Below are positions 1-8,549 of a stretch of DNA of 64,000 bases, piece after piece (the stretch's first letter is position 1; each line of letters starts with the position of its first letter). Both the position numbers and the translations under genes were made by a program. A model generated the notes under the pieces. The model was not told the DNA's origin. It did no database searches and saw only the letters and a program-made list of their open reading frames with translations. The stretch comes from Pseudodesulfovibrio sediminis (GTDB lineage: Bacteria; Desulfobacterota; Desulfovibrionia; Desulfovibrionales; Desulfovibrionaceae): positions 2,179,001 through 2,243,000 of the forward strand of contig NZ_AP024485.1 of assembly GCF_020886695.1 (NCBI RefSeq), in the 5' to 3' direction.

Positions 1-1055
1 TGTCCGTGCTGTGGGCGGTTGTAGGCTATTCTCTCTCTTTCGGCTCCGATATCGGCGGCGTCATCGGCGGCCTGGATTTCGCCTTTCTGGAAGGCGTCGG
101 CATGGACGCCACCAATTCCCCGGCAAGTAATCTGCCCCACCTGACATTCATGATCTTTCAGTGCATGTTCGCGGTCATTACGCCCGCGCTCATCTCAGGC
201 GCCTTTGCCGAGCGCATGAAGTTCGCAGGATTCATGGTTTTTTCCGCGCTCTGGCTTATCCTCGTGTACGCCCCCATGTGCCATTGGGTCTGGGGCGGCG
301 GCTGGATGGGCGAAATGGGCGCTCTCGACTTCGCCGGCGGCGCGGTCGTTCACATGAGCTCCGGCGCTGCCGCGCTATGCTGTGCCATCCTCATCGGCAA
401 GCGCAAGGGACACGGTTCCACGGCGTTCATCCCCCACAACCTGCCCATGACCATTCTCGGCGCAGGCATCCTCTGGTTCGGCTGGTTCGGCTTCAATGCC
501 GGCTCTGCCCTGGCCGCTGACGGTCTGGCCGCCAACGCCTTCGTGACCACGCACATGGCCACGGCCGCGGCTGCATTGTCCTGGATCATCGCTGAATGGG
601 TGCATGGCGGAAAAGCCACCACCCTGGGTGCGGCATCCGGTGCCGTTGCGGGCCTGGTCGCCATCACCCCGGCAGCCGGTTTCGTCACCCCCATGTGGGC
701 CATCGTGCTCGGCCTGGGCGCTGGCGTGCTCTGCTACGGCGGCATCATGATCAAGAACAAGCTGGGCTATGACGACGCACTCGATGTCGTCGGTATCCAC
801 GGCCTGGGCGGCACCTACGGCGCGCTGATGACCGGCGTGCTGGCGACTGTCGGCGAGGAAGGCCTCATCGCAGGCAACGCTCACCAGTTGTGGGTCCAGT
901 TCGTCTCCGTGGTCGCCACCTGGGCATTCTGTTTTGCCATGACCTTCATCATCTTCAAGGTTGTTGACGCCACCATCGGCCTCAAGGCCAGCGGAGAGGA
1001 TCAGGACAAGGGCATGGATATCGCCGAACACAGCGAAACCGGGTACCAGTGGTAG
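1..1055 (+). CDS. amtB: Ammonium transporter AmtB (5' end cut by window)
   Basis: Inner-membrane channel for ammonium/ammonia of the Amt/MEP/Rh family. The reading frame is open from the first base, so the start lies upstream; about 350 residues are visible. The Amt signature FAGGAVVHMSSG and the later GIHGLGG segment carry the two pore histidines of the family, and hydrophobic helices run through the whole fragment. The C-terminal tail ends in GYQW. The glnB gene follows 21 bases downstream, the classical amtB-glnB pairing in which the PII protein plugs the channel when nitrogen is plentiful. Family assignment is secure; only the N-terminus is unseen. Confidence 0.96.
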   Translation, partial: SVLWAVVGYSLSFGSDIGGVIGGLDFAFLEGVGMDATNSPASNLPHLTFMIFQCMFAVITPALISGAFAERMKFAGFMVFSALWLILVYAPMCHWVWGGGWMGEMGALDFAGGAVVHMSSGAAALCCAILIGKRKGHGSTAFIPHNLPMTILGAGILWFGWFGFNAGSALAADGLAANAFVTTHMATAAAALSWIIAEWVHGGKATTLGAASGAVAGLVAITPAAGFVTPMWAIVLGLGAGVLCYGGIMIKNKLGYDDALDVVGIHGLGGTYGALMTGVLATVGEEGLIAGNAHQLWVQFVSVVATWAFCFAMTFIIFKVVDATIGLKASGEDQDKGMDIAEHSETGYQW

Positions 1056-1415
<360 letters not shown>

Positions 1416-1457
1416 CGGCTTCGCTCCGCCTGACGGGCGAGACACCTTAGAAATAAT

Positions 1458-1483
1458 CCGGCCCGGACTTCTGTCCGGGCCGG
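1458..1483 (+). terminator. Hairpin after glnB
   Basis: Perfect 11-bp stem (1458-1468 with 1473-1483) and a TTCT loop. It is followed only by TTATACC, so the U-tract is weak. It lies 43 bases after the glnB stop and probably ends the amtB-glnB transcript before glnD. Confidence 0.6.
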
Positions 1484-1636
1484 TTATACCGGGCCTGCGA
1501 GGTTTGAGAGTCCCTGTACCGCCCGGTACACACCAGTTGCCCCCATGACTGGTACAACGGCCGGGAGAGTGGAAAGGCTTCCGGCCGTTTCTTCATCCAT
1601 CTTGATCAATACACACGGACCGACTAAAGTGACGCC

Positions 1637-4246
1637 ATGCAGCCAGACAGCCATCTCCCGAAATCCGCCAAGAGCCTGAAACAAGCCAAGCTGGGGCTGT
1701 GGGAACGCGCCAAGGCCGGGTCGGTAGGCGGGTTCGCCTGGGAATACACCCACCTGGTCGATCACTACTTCGAAGACCGTATTCGGGAAGCCGGACCCCA
1801 AAAATTCGCGTTCACTTTGGTGGCCGTGGGAGGCTACGGACGCGGACGGCTCTGTCCCGGCTCTGACGTGGACATCCTCGTGCTCTTCAAACGGCGCATC
1901 CCGTCCGGGGCTGACGCCTTCATCAAGACCCTGCTCTTCCCGCTCTGGGACCTTGGTCTGGACATCGGCCACGGTGTGCGCACGGTCGCGGACTGCGTCT
2001 CCCTCGCAAAGAAGGATTTTCAGGTCCTGGCTTCGCTCCTCGATGCCCGCCCGCTTGCCGGTGACGCCGAGGTCTTTGACGCGTTTCGCGCCGCGTATGA
2101 CAAGAAAGTCCTCAAAAAAACCGGCGACATCTTTGCCACCAGTCTGCGCGAACACAACGAGACCCGGCTGGTCCAATATGGCGACGCCACCGGCATGCTC
2201 GAACCGGAGATCAAGAACGGACTGGGCGGACTGCGCGACGGACAACAGGTCTTCTGGCTGACCCGCGTACTTGAAGCGAGCGGCCGCACAGGAATTTTTC
2301 TGCCCGAAGAGCTGTCCAGACTCCGTGACGACCTGGCGTTTCTCAATCGGGTCCGCACCGCCCTGCATCTGGCGGCAGGCCGCAAGAACGACCGCCTCTT
2401 TTTCGATCTGCAACCGCCCACGGCACGGCTCATGGGGTTCGCTTCCAAGGACGCGACCCCGGAAGCCATGGGTCGGGGCGTCGAGTTTTTCCTCTCCCGC
2501 CTGCATCAGGCCATGACCCGCATCAAGACTATGCGCGAGGCGCTCTTTCAGGAACGGTTTGCCTTACGGCGGCACGCTCCGGTACCGGAGATGTCCATCC
2601 GCAACATCAACGCCGGGCCTGAAGGCATCTTTTTCCAAAGCCAATCCGCGGTTACGCCGGGCAACGCCCTGGGCGCGTTTCTGGAGTCAGCCCGCAGCGG
2701 CCTCCCCCTGACCTGGGGCGCGCGCCGCATCATCCGGCAGAACCCGGGCAGGTTCGCAAGCAGACTCATCGACCATCCCGAGACCCTGTCCATGCTGGTC
2801 GAAATATTCATGGCCCCTCACAGCGAGGTGGCCTGCGAAGGGTTGCTTGAGACCCGCCTGCTCCCGGCGATTTTCCCTGAATTCGGCGATGTGGAGCATC
2901 TCATTCAGTTCAATGACTACCACGTGCATCCCGTTGGTCGGCACACCCTGACCACTATTGCCCTGCTCGCCGGATTTCTGGCCGGAAACAACTCCTGGAC
3001 TGGCAGAATCGGCTCCAACATCGGCCACAGGGACCGGATCATACTCATCCTCGCCGGATTCTTCCACGACCTCGGCAAGGGAGAACAACACCATTCAAGA
3101 GCCGGGGCGGACATCACCCGCGAGGTGCTGGAGCGCTATGGCCGGGAGACCACCCTCATAGAGGAAGTCGCTTTTCTGGTGGAGCACCATCTGCTCATCC
3201 CCAAGATCGCCACCCGCCGCGACCTCTCCGATGAACGGGCGGCATCCGAAGTGGCCGCCACCGTAGGCAAGATGGACCGTCTGGACACGCTCTACCTGCT
3301 CTCGGTAGCCGACTCCATGGCCACCGGTCCGCGCGCCTGGAACAGCTGGACCCAGTCCCTGTTCGGCGAACTCTATTTCAAGGTCAGGAATCAGCTTGAG
3401 CACGGCCCGCTCTCCGAACCGGAAAACGCCAAGCGCATGCTGGATGTGAAGGCCGGAGTGCTGGCAGCGGCCTCGGATCTGGACGCGGACTTCGTCAAGG
3501 CCGCGACCGAGGCCATGCCGCCCCGCACTTTTCTCGCCCTTGAACCACAGACCATTGCCGAACAGATCAAGCTGGTAGAACAGCTCTGGAAAGACGTGGC
3601 CCAAGACCGTATGCGCAAGCCTTCCTCCATCGGCGGCAAAGGGGTGAACATCATCAACGCCGCCCCAGGCAAGGCCAAAGGCACCTACGAGCTGACCATC
3701 GTCGCCCTGGACCAGCCCAGATTGTTCGTCAACGTGGCCGGGGCCATCTCCCTGCACGGACTGAATATTCTGGCCGCCGAGATCTTCACGTGGAAGGACG
3801 GCACCGCCATTGACGTCTTCACGGTCACCGAGCCGCCGGAGAATCTCTATGCCGATGAAGTATGGGCGCGCATCAGCCGATCCATCAGCTATGCCATGGT
3901 GGACAAGCTCGATCTGGCCGCCCGGCTGGAGGAACGCCGCAATTCCCCGCTCACCAAGGGACGCTCGGGACCGAAGCTGAACCCCATCGTGACCATAGAC
4001 AACACCATCAGCGACTACCACACCGTCATCGAGGTTGCGGCCACGGACCGCACCGGGTTCCTCTTTGATCTGGCCAGCACGCTGGCAGACCACGCGCTCG
4101 CCATCCACATGGCCAAGATCACCACCATCAAGGGCCGCGCCGCCGACATTTTCCATGTGCGCGAGCTGGATGGACAGCGCGTGCAGGATGAAGAACGCAT
4201 AACGTCCCTACGCAAAGCCCTGCTCACAGCGGCCACGGCCACATAA
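1637..4246 (+). CDS. glnD: PII uridylyltransferase / uridylyl-removing enzyme GlnD
   Basis: Bifunctional enzyme that uridylylates PII under nitrogen limitation and removes UMP when glutamine is high. At 869 residues it is full length. The nucleotidyltransferase motif GGYGRGRLCPGSDVDI is near residues 57-72. The HD hydrolase motif FFHDLGKGEQHH is near residue 475. Two C-terminal ACT domains follow; the second begins near residue 795 (YHTVIEVAATDRTGFLFDL). The target glnB lies 221 bases upstream, separated by a hairpin, so glnD probably has its own promoter. No strong Shine-Dalgarno precedes the ATG, but the NT domain spacing from it fits the family. Confidence 0.96.
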   Translation: MQPDSHLPKSAKSLKQAKLGLWERAKAGSVGGFAWEYTHLVDHYFEDRIREAGPQKFAFTLVAVGGYGRGRLCPGSDVDILVLFKRRIPSGADAFIKTLLFPLWDLGLDIGHGVRTVADCVSLAKKDFQVLASLLDARPLAGDAEVFDAFRAAYDKKVLKKTGDIFATSLREHNETRLVQYGDATGMLEPEIKNGLGGLRDGQQVFWLTRVLEASGRTGIFLPEELSRLRDDLAFLNRVRTALHLAAGRKNDRLFFDLQPPTARLMGFASKDATPEAMGRGVEFFLSRLHQAMTRIKTMREALFQERFALRRHAPVPEMSIRNINAGPEGIFFQSQSAVTPGNALGAFLESARSGLPLTWGARRIIRQNPGRFASRLIDHPETLSMLVEIFMAPHSEVACEGLLETRLLPAIFPEFGDVEHLIQFNDYHVHPVGRHTLTTIALLAGFLAGNNSWTGRIGSNIGHRDRIILILAGFFHDLGKGEQHHSRAGADITREVLERYGRETTLIEEVAFLVEHHLLIPKIATRRDLSDERAASEVAATVGKMDRLDTLYLLSVADSMATGPRAWNSWTQSLFGELYFKVRNQLEHGPLSEPENAKRMLDVKAGVLAAASDLDADFVKAATEAMPPRTFLALEPQTIAEQIKLVEQLWKDVAQDRMRKPSSIGGKGVNIINAAPGKAKGTYELTIVALDQPRLFVNVAGAISLHGLNILAAEIFTWKDGTAIDVFTVTEPPENLYADEVWARISRSISYAMVDKLDLAARLEERRNSPLTKGRSGPKLNPIVTIDNTISDYHTVIEVAATDRTGFLFDLASTLADHALAIHMAKITTIKGRAADIFHVRELDGQRVQDEERITSLRKALLTAATAT

Positions 4247-4304
4247 TCCCTTTACTTTCAAGACGCCGTCCTTACACTGGTGAAAACCGCAACAAGGAAC
4301 TCCC

Positions 4305-4919
4305 ATGGCGCTCAAACTCACCATATTTTCCGATTTTATCTGACCGTTCTGTTTTGTCGGCAAGGGAATTGTCGACCACTTCACAGAGGAATTCGACATC
4401 GAAGCGACGTGGGTCCCTCATGAAATCCACCCTGAGACCCCACCTGAAGGACGGGACATGGCCGACCTTTTCGACCGAAGAGACATCGATCAGGTGACCC
4501 AGACCTGCAACGAGCGGGGCAAACCGTACGGCATCAAGTTCGGCGAGATACGCCGACTGAGCAATTCGCATCGTGCCCTGGAAGCCGCTGAATTTGCCCG
4601 GGTGAAAGGACGATATGACGCCCTGCACTCAGCGTTGTTCACGGCCTATTTTACCCATGGCCGCGACATCGGGAACATGCCGGTGCTCAGAGAACTCGCC
4701 GCCGAGAACGGGCTTGACCCGGATGCGATGGAGACCGCCATCGTGGAGGGCCGGTTCAGCGAACAGGTGGCCCTCGGCTCCGAGCAGGCCGGACAGGTCG
4801 GGGTGACAGCTATCCCCACTTTCCTTATAGAGGGGGCTGCACCAATTACCGGTGCGGTCAATGAATCCCTGTTCCGCGAAGCCCTGCAAGCTGCGGCTGC
4901 ACGGCAGGCAGAGAGCTGA
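4305..4919 (+). CDS. FrnE/DsbA-family oxidoreductase with in-frame UGA (probable selenoprotein)
   Basis: Thioredoxin-fold protein of the DsbA/FrnE family, 204 residues if UGA is read. The ATG at 4305 has an AAGGAA ribosome site 8 bases upstream. Codon 13 is TGA (4341-4343), exactly where the family has the first cysteine of its active site: the translation reads SDFI-U-PFCFVGKG, against the usual DF(I/V)CPxCxxGK. Reading resumes in frame through to a normal stop at 4917-4919. Downstream family features are intact, including the cis-proline segment TAIPTFLIEG near residue 170. An 8-bp hairpin with loop GGGAA lies 20 bases after the UGA. A conventional caller would start at 4458 and lose the active site. 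A point nonsense mutation is the alternative, but the position and the hairpin favour selenocysteine. Confidence 0.85.
4341..4376 (+). promoter_or_regulatory. Candidate bacterial SECIS element with its UGA codon
   Basis: The UGA (4341-4343) is followed by an 8-bp stem, 4356-4363 with 4369-4376 (one G-U pair), closing a five-base loop GGGAA. The loop starts 20 bases after the UGA. The first two loop bases are G. Bacterial SECIS elements are known to sit within coding sequence just after UGA, with an apical loop roughly 16-37 bases away and an early loop G. Confidence 0.75.
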
Positions 4920-4957
4920 ACAGCAAACAACCACAACGAACTACAAGAATAGATTAT

Positions 4958-5953
4958 ATGCCTGAAAACAATGAAATAGTTGTATTTTTCACTGGCGGCA
5001 CCATTGGGATGGCTCCGACTGAAGGGGTGACCGGCGTTGCCCCTGGCGGCAACTTTGAAAAGCTGCTCAACCAGTTCAAACCGCAGGACTGTGCCGTGGG
5101 CCTGCGGCCCGTGCTCTGGTCCGACAAACCCAGCCCCCACATGACCCCGGAGGACATGTTCAGGCTGGCCCGTAATGTGGAGACGGTGCTCGAAGAGCCC
5201 TCTGTTCTCGGCGCCATCATTCTGCACGGCACGGACACGTTGGCCGAAACCGCGTATATGTGTGATCTGGTCATCGAGTCGGACAAGCCGGTGATCCTGA
5301 CCGGCTCCATGCGCTACTACTCGGAGTCGGGGTATGACGGCATCCGCAACCTGACTAACGCGGTCCGCGCCTGCCTGCTGCCTCTGCCGACCTCGCTGGG
5401 AGCCTGCATCATGATGACCGACCGCATCTTCGCGGCTCGCGAAGCGGTCAAGGTGAACTCCCTGAACGTCGACGCCTTCGAATCCCGCGAAGCTGGCATC
5501 ATCGGGTATGTGGCCGGTGACTCCGTCATCCTGGCCAGACCCCGTTCCACCCCCACGCCCCGACACAAGATCAGCCCGAAGACGCTCGTCACCGACGTCA
5601 CCTTGCTGGCCGCATACACGGGGATGGATCGCTCCCTCATCGACCATGCAAAGGCTACCGGGACACGCGGCATTGTCATCGAAGGATTCGGCGCCGGCAA
5701 CATCCCGCCCGAGGCAGTCTCCGGTCTTGAGGCGTGCATGGACGCAGGCATTCCGGTTGTCCTATCCACCCGCTGCATCGAAGGAGGCGTCTGGCCCATC
5801 TACGGATACCCCGGAGGAGGGGCCGACCTCAAAAACAAGGGCGTGATAATGTGCGGACGACTGGGCGGTCCAAAGGCCCGCATCCGCCTCATGTGCGCCC
5901 TGGGCATGACCACCGACATGGAAGAGATTCGCGCCTTGTTCGACGAAATTTGA
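4958..5953 (+). CDS. Asparaginase
   Basis: Class I/II-type L-asparaginase, hydrolysing L-asparagine to aspartate and ammonia. It has 331 residues. The first catalytic motif FTGGTIGM puts the nucleophilic threonine at residue 15. The second, ILHGTDTLAETAYM, gives Thr92-Asp93. There is no signal peptide, so a cytoplasmic type I enzyme is likely, although glutaminase or glutamyl-tRNA amidotransferase D-like relatives share these motifs. It starts 38 bases after the FrnE-like gene, in the same direction as the nitrogen genes upstream, which fits a role in nitrogen supply. Confidence 0.9.
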   Translation: MPENNEIVVFFTGGTIGMAPTEGVTGVAPGGNFEKLLNQFKPQDCAVGLRPVLWSDKPSPHMTPEDMFRLARNVETVLEEPSVLGAIILHGTDTLAETAYMCDLVIESDKPVILTGSMRYYSESGYDGIRNLTNAVRACLLPLPTSLGACIMMTDRIFAAREAVKVNSLNVDAFESREAGIIGYVAGDSVILARPRSTPTPRHKISPKTLVTDVTLLAAYTGMDRSLIDHAKATGTRGIVIEGFGAGNIPPEAVSGLEACMDAGIPVVLSTRCIEGGVWPIYGYPGGGADLKNKGVIMCGRLGGPKARIRLMCALGMTTDMEEIRALFDEI

Positions 5954-5983
5954 ACCGGACACACGTGCCCGACAGCACAAGTT

Positions 5984-6040
5984 GCACCACGCAGAACCGC
6001 CGCCTTCCTCATACCGGAAGGCGGCGGTTCTGCGTGGTGC
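5984..6040. terminator. 25-bp perfect palindromic hairpin between convergent genes
   Basis: Arms 5984-6008 and 6016-6040 match perfectly over 25 bp around a 7-base loop. It lies between the convergent asparaginase and HD-GYP genes. Neither side has a T-run, so it is either a bidirectional factor-aided terminator or an mRNA 3' end stabiliser. Confidence 0.6.
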
Positions 6041-6163
6041 CGGAGACACGGCTCCCCCTTGGCTGACACACCTCAATCGGACCACGATATTGCAGCCATA
6101 GGATTCAACAGAGAACCGTTTCACCCACATTATATCGGAAAGCTATCGATAATTGGCCTACCG

Positions 6164-7450
6164 CTAACCCTCGAACATATTAAGATTTACCATCGACGAT
6201 GACCACTGGTCCGGTTGCTCGGCAAAAAGCTTGAAGGCTGCGGCGGCGCGGTTCTGCGCCAGGCGGCGCACCGCGTTGATCTGTATGTGATTGTCAATGG
6301 CAAGGTCCACGATATCCGCGTCCAGAAAACCGTTATCGGCCATGGACCGGAGCACCTTGCACGTCTTTTCCGTGGACATGCCCTTGCGATAGGGACGGTC
6401 TTCCGTGATGGCTGTATGCACGTCCGCCACCTGCATGATCCGACTCCCCAACGAAAGCTCGTCCGCGCTCAGGCCATGCGGATACCCTTTGCCGTTGAGC
6501 CGTTCATGATGCTGGCAGGCCCAGTCCGTCACGTCTGACAATCCGGGCACGGAGCGCAGCAGGATTTCTCCGACAGTCGCATGTGCCTTGATGGCCTCAT
6601 ATTCACTGACATCCAAACCGGAGGGCTTGTCCAACAACCAAGAAGAGACCGCCAGCTTGCCGATGTCGTGCAGGTTCCCGGCCAGACGCATCTTCTTCTG
6701 CTCTTCTTCATCCATGCCCGCCAGTATGGCCAACTGGACGGCGGTCTCGGCCACGCCCTGTGAATGAGTGGCCGTGTGACTGCTTCGGAAATCAATAATA
6801 TGGGCGAAAAACACGGAAAAACCGAGGAGCTGATCCTTGGGAATCAGCCGGTCCTGCGTCCAGTCTTTGAACAGGGATCGAAGGTCGCTATCCTTGTCCT
6901 CCACCAGCTTCCAGAAATCCGCGTCTTCTGAAAAAGAAGCGAAGGCTTCTGTCACCTCTGAGGTGTAATAATCCTCGGAATAGTCGGCGACCATATTGCG
7001 GATGGTCTGTCGATCATGGCCCGATTCCCCTCGCCACCGGAGGATATCCACCCGATCAGCAAGGTTGACCACATTGCACAGAATCGCCTCTTTTCGGTCT
7101 TCTGCGCCCGCAAGATGCTTCCATTGCGTATGGTGATGCTTCACGAAATATGCGGCCCGCTCCAGCAACGGATGGCCGCCCAGCAACCGACTGCCCACCG
7201 TAGCATGGGCGGTGAGATGCACATCAAAATCAAGACCATCGATAGACATGTCACGGGTGAAAGCGCCGATGTCGTGCATCAGCCCTGCCATGAACAGATC
7301 CGTGACATCGGCTCTATCAAACCCCATATGCCTGCCCATGGCGGCAGCGACAATACCAACCCGCCTATGGTGACCGTTGATTGCAGGCGAAACATAGTCG
7401 AGAGCGGCTGAAATAGCGTAGACCAGATTGAGCAAATAAACATCTTTCAT
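6164..7450 (-). CDS. Tandem HD / HD-GYP domain protein
   Basis: Protein of 428 residues with two HD-type phosphohydrolase domains. The N-terminal one carries HHRRVG and LMHDIGAF, with a later HHH. The C-terminal one is HD-GYP-like, with NLHDIGKLA and then HHERLNGKGYP, the metal and GYP motifs of cyclic-di-GMP phosphodiesterases. No receiver, PAS or membrane segment is visible, so input sensing is unknown. It is probably a soluble c-di-GMP phosphodiesterase. The gene is single, transcribed leftward, and converges on the asparaginase gene with a long hairpin between them. The upstream gap is shared with the divergent phage tail gene at 7805. Confidence 0.88.
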   Translation of the reverse strand: MKDVYLLNLVYAISAALDYVSPAINGHHRRVGIVAAAMGRHMGFDRADVTDLFMAGLMHDIGAFTRDMSIDGLDFDVHLTAHATVGSRLLGGHPLLERAAYFVKHHHTQWKHLAGAEDRKEAILCNVVNLADRVDILRWRGESGHDRQTIRNMVADYSEDYYTSEVTEAFASFSEDADFWKLVEDKDSDLRSLFKDWTQDRLIPKDQLLGFSVFFAHIIDFRSSHTATHSQGVAETAVQLAILAGMDEEEQKKMRLAGNLHDIGKLAVSSWLLDKPSGLDVSEYEAIKAHATVGEILLRSVPGLSDVTDWACQHHERLNGKGYPHGLSADELSLGSRIMQVADVHTAITEDRPYRKGMSTEKTCKVLRSMADNGFLDADIVDLAIDNHIQINAVRRLAQNRAAAAFKLFAEQPDQWSSSMVNLNMFEG

Positions 7451-7804
7451 ATATAATTCCAGGTAGATAAAACATCTGAAGTCGCTGCATCCTGCAAATG
7501 ATAGCGCGTGAAATCACAAAGTACAGGGCAACAGGCCAGGCATTTCTCCAGTCAAAGCCGTACTCACTCTATTTTTTTTCATATCAAGTCAATCCTTTGA
7601 TATCACGGATTGTCGAATCTGTGAAAACGACACAGACAGACCCTGTCAAGCTGTTTCCAGCTACCTCTGACCTGATTTTACCTGCATTTCTCTGCATATT
7701 CACGGTTTCACCCAAAACCCGTGTTATGCTTTTCACGCTCGTGGCCATGGCTCCGGGTGACACGGGATGCACCCATCAACTTTTGACAACACGAGGTAAC
7801 TGAA
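7451..7804. other. Intergenic region between HD-GYP gene and tail tubular A-like gene
   Basis: A 354-base gap between divergent genes. The right half holds one copy of the shared phage-island control block (7645-7730). The left half is AT-rich with a T-run at 7572-7579 and a 7-bp inverted repeat, ATATCAA at 7581-7587 with TTGATAT at 7597-7603. No coding sequence is convincing here. Confidence 0.7.
7645..7730 (+). promoter_or_regulatory. Shared phage-island control block, copy 1
   Basis: GTCAAGC at 7645-7651 and CAAAACC-N5-TATGCT at 7713-7730. The starts of GTCAAG and TATGCT are 80 bp apart. After GTCAAGC it shares CTGTTTC with the copy before 25200, and TACCTCT at the same offset as the copy before 37265. 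TATGCT resembles a -10 element and ends 74 bases before the ATG at 7805. A GGGTG/CACCC hairpin lies between it and the gene. Confidence 0.7.
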
Positions 7805-8389
7805 ATGGCAACAAGCGTTATCGAAATCTGTAACAACGCCCTGCTTGATCTGGGTGAGGATGCGATCATGTCATTGGGCGACGAGACCAAAGCTGCCGGG
7901 CTGTGCAACCACCGCTGGCCGGCCATCCGCGATGCCGTGCTCCGTGCGCATCCCTGGAACTGTGCCATGGCTCAGGCCGAACTGGCCGCCGCATCCGCTG
8001 CCCCGCTCTGGAAATGGGAGTACAAATACATCCTGCCCACCGATTTCCTGCGGATCATCCAGATAGTCAGCACGGGCGGCGACACGATCGAGGACTGGGA
8101 AATCCAGAGCGGCACCATCTTCTGCAACGAGGAAGCCCCCATCTTTATTTCCTATGTCCGGTGCGAAAAAGACTCCAAGAAATATGATGCCCTGCTCACC
8201 GAAGCGTTCTCGGCCAGACTGGCCGCAGCTCTGGCGTATCCGCTCTCCGGCTCAACCGCGCTGGCGCAATCCTACTGGAAGACATATCAGGAGAAACTGA
8301 CCGAAGCTCGCGGCGTGGATGCACGCGAAGGCGTCCCGGAATCCGTCACCCCCACCAATTGGCTCGGCGCAAAAATGGGCGTGTTGTAG
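7805..8389 (+). CDS. Phage tail tubular protein A-like (T7 gp11-type)
   Basis: Protein of 194 residues resembling the head-tail adaptor family of podoviruses (T7 gp11, tail tubular protein A). Typical features are the N-terminal SVIEICNNALLDLGEDAI, the segment RWPAIRDAVLRAHPWNCA and the mid-protein WKWEYKYILPTDFLRII. In a virion this protein would form the ring between portal and tail nozzle. It stands alone between a core HD-GYP gene and rsmB, with no other phage gene within 11 kb. A good GAGG ribosome site precedes the ATG. The frame is intact and full length, so it does not look like a decaying relic. The upstream control block matches those before other phage islands in the window. Confidence 0.75.
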   Translation: MATSVIEICNNALLDLGEDAIMSLGDETKAAGLCNHRWPAIRDAVLRAHPWNCAMAQAELAAASAAPLWKWEYKYILPTDFLRIIQIVSTGGDTIEDWEIQSGTIFCNEEAPIFISYVRCEKDSKKYDALLTEAFSARLAAALAYPLSGSTALAQSYWKTYQEKLTEARGVDAREGVPESVTPTNWLGAKMGVL

Positions 8390-8498
8390 ATACGGCCATG
8401 TCCCAACACTGCATCCGCTCTCCTTTCCAAAACGCTCTGCACCGCCACGAGGAGAGGGCTATGGAGGGTTCTGAACCGCGGTAAAACGGGAAAAACAA

Positions 8499-8529
8499 AA
8501 GGCGCACTTTGTTACACAAAGTGCGCCTT
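8499..8529 (-). terminator. Rho-independent terminator of rsmB
   Basis: 14-bp perfect stem (8499-8512 with 8516-8529) and a 3-base loop. Read on the minus strand it is followed by TTTTGTTTTT. It could also stop transcripts from the tail gene on the plus strand. Confidence 0.8.
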
Positions 8530-8549
8530 GGTTAATATCGCCAGCAGTA

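Noticed and set aside
4458-4919. Shorter start for the FrnE-like gene after the UGA
   Set aside because: It would remove the first strand and active site of the fold, and an upstream in-frame ATG with a ribosome site exists.
7581-7603. ATATCAA/TTGATAT inverted repeat as a regulator site for the HD-GYP gene
   Set aside because: Only 7 bp in an AT-rich stretch and not repeated elsewhere that I could see; too weak to call.
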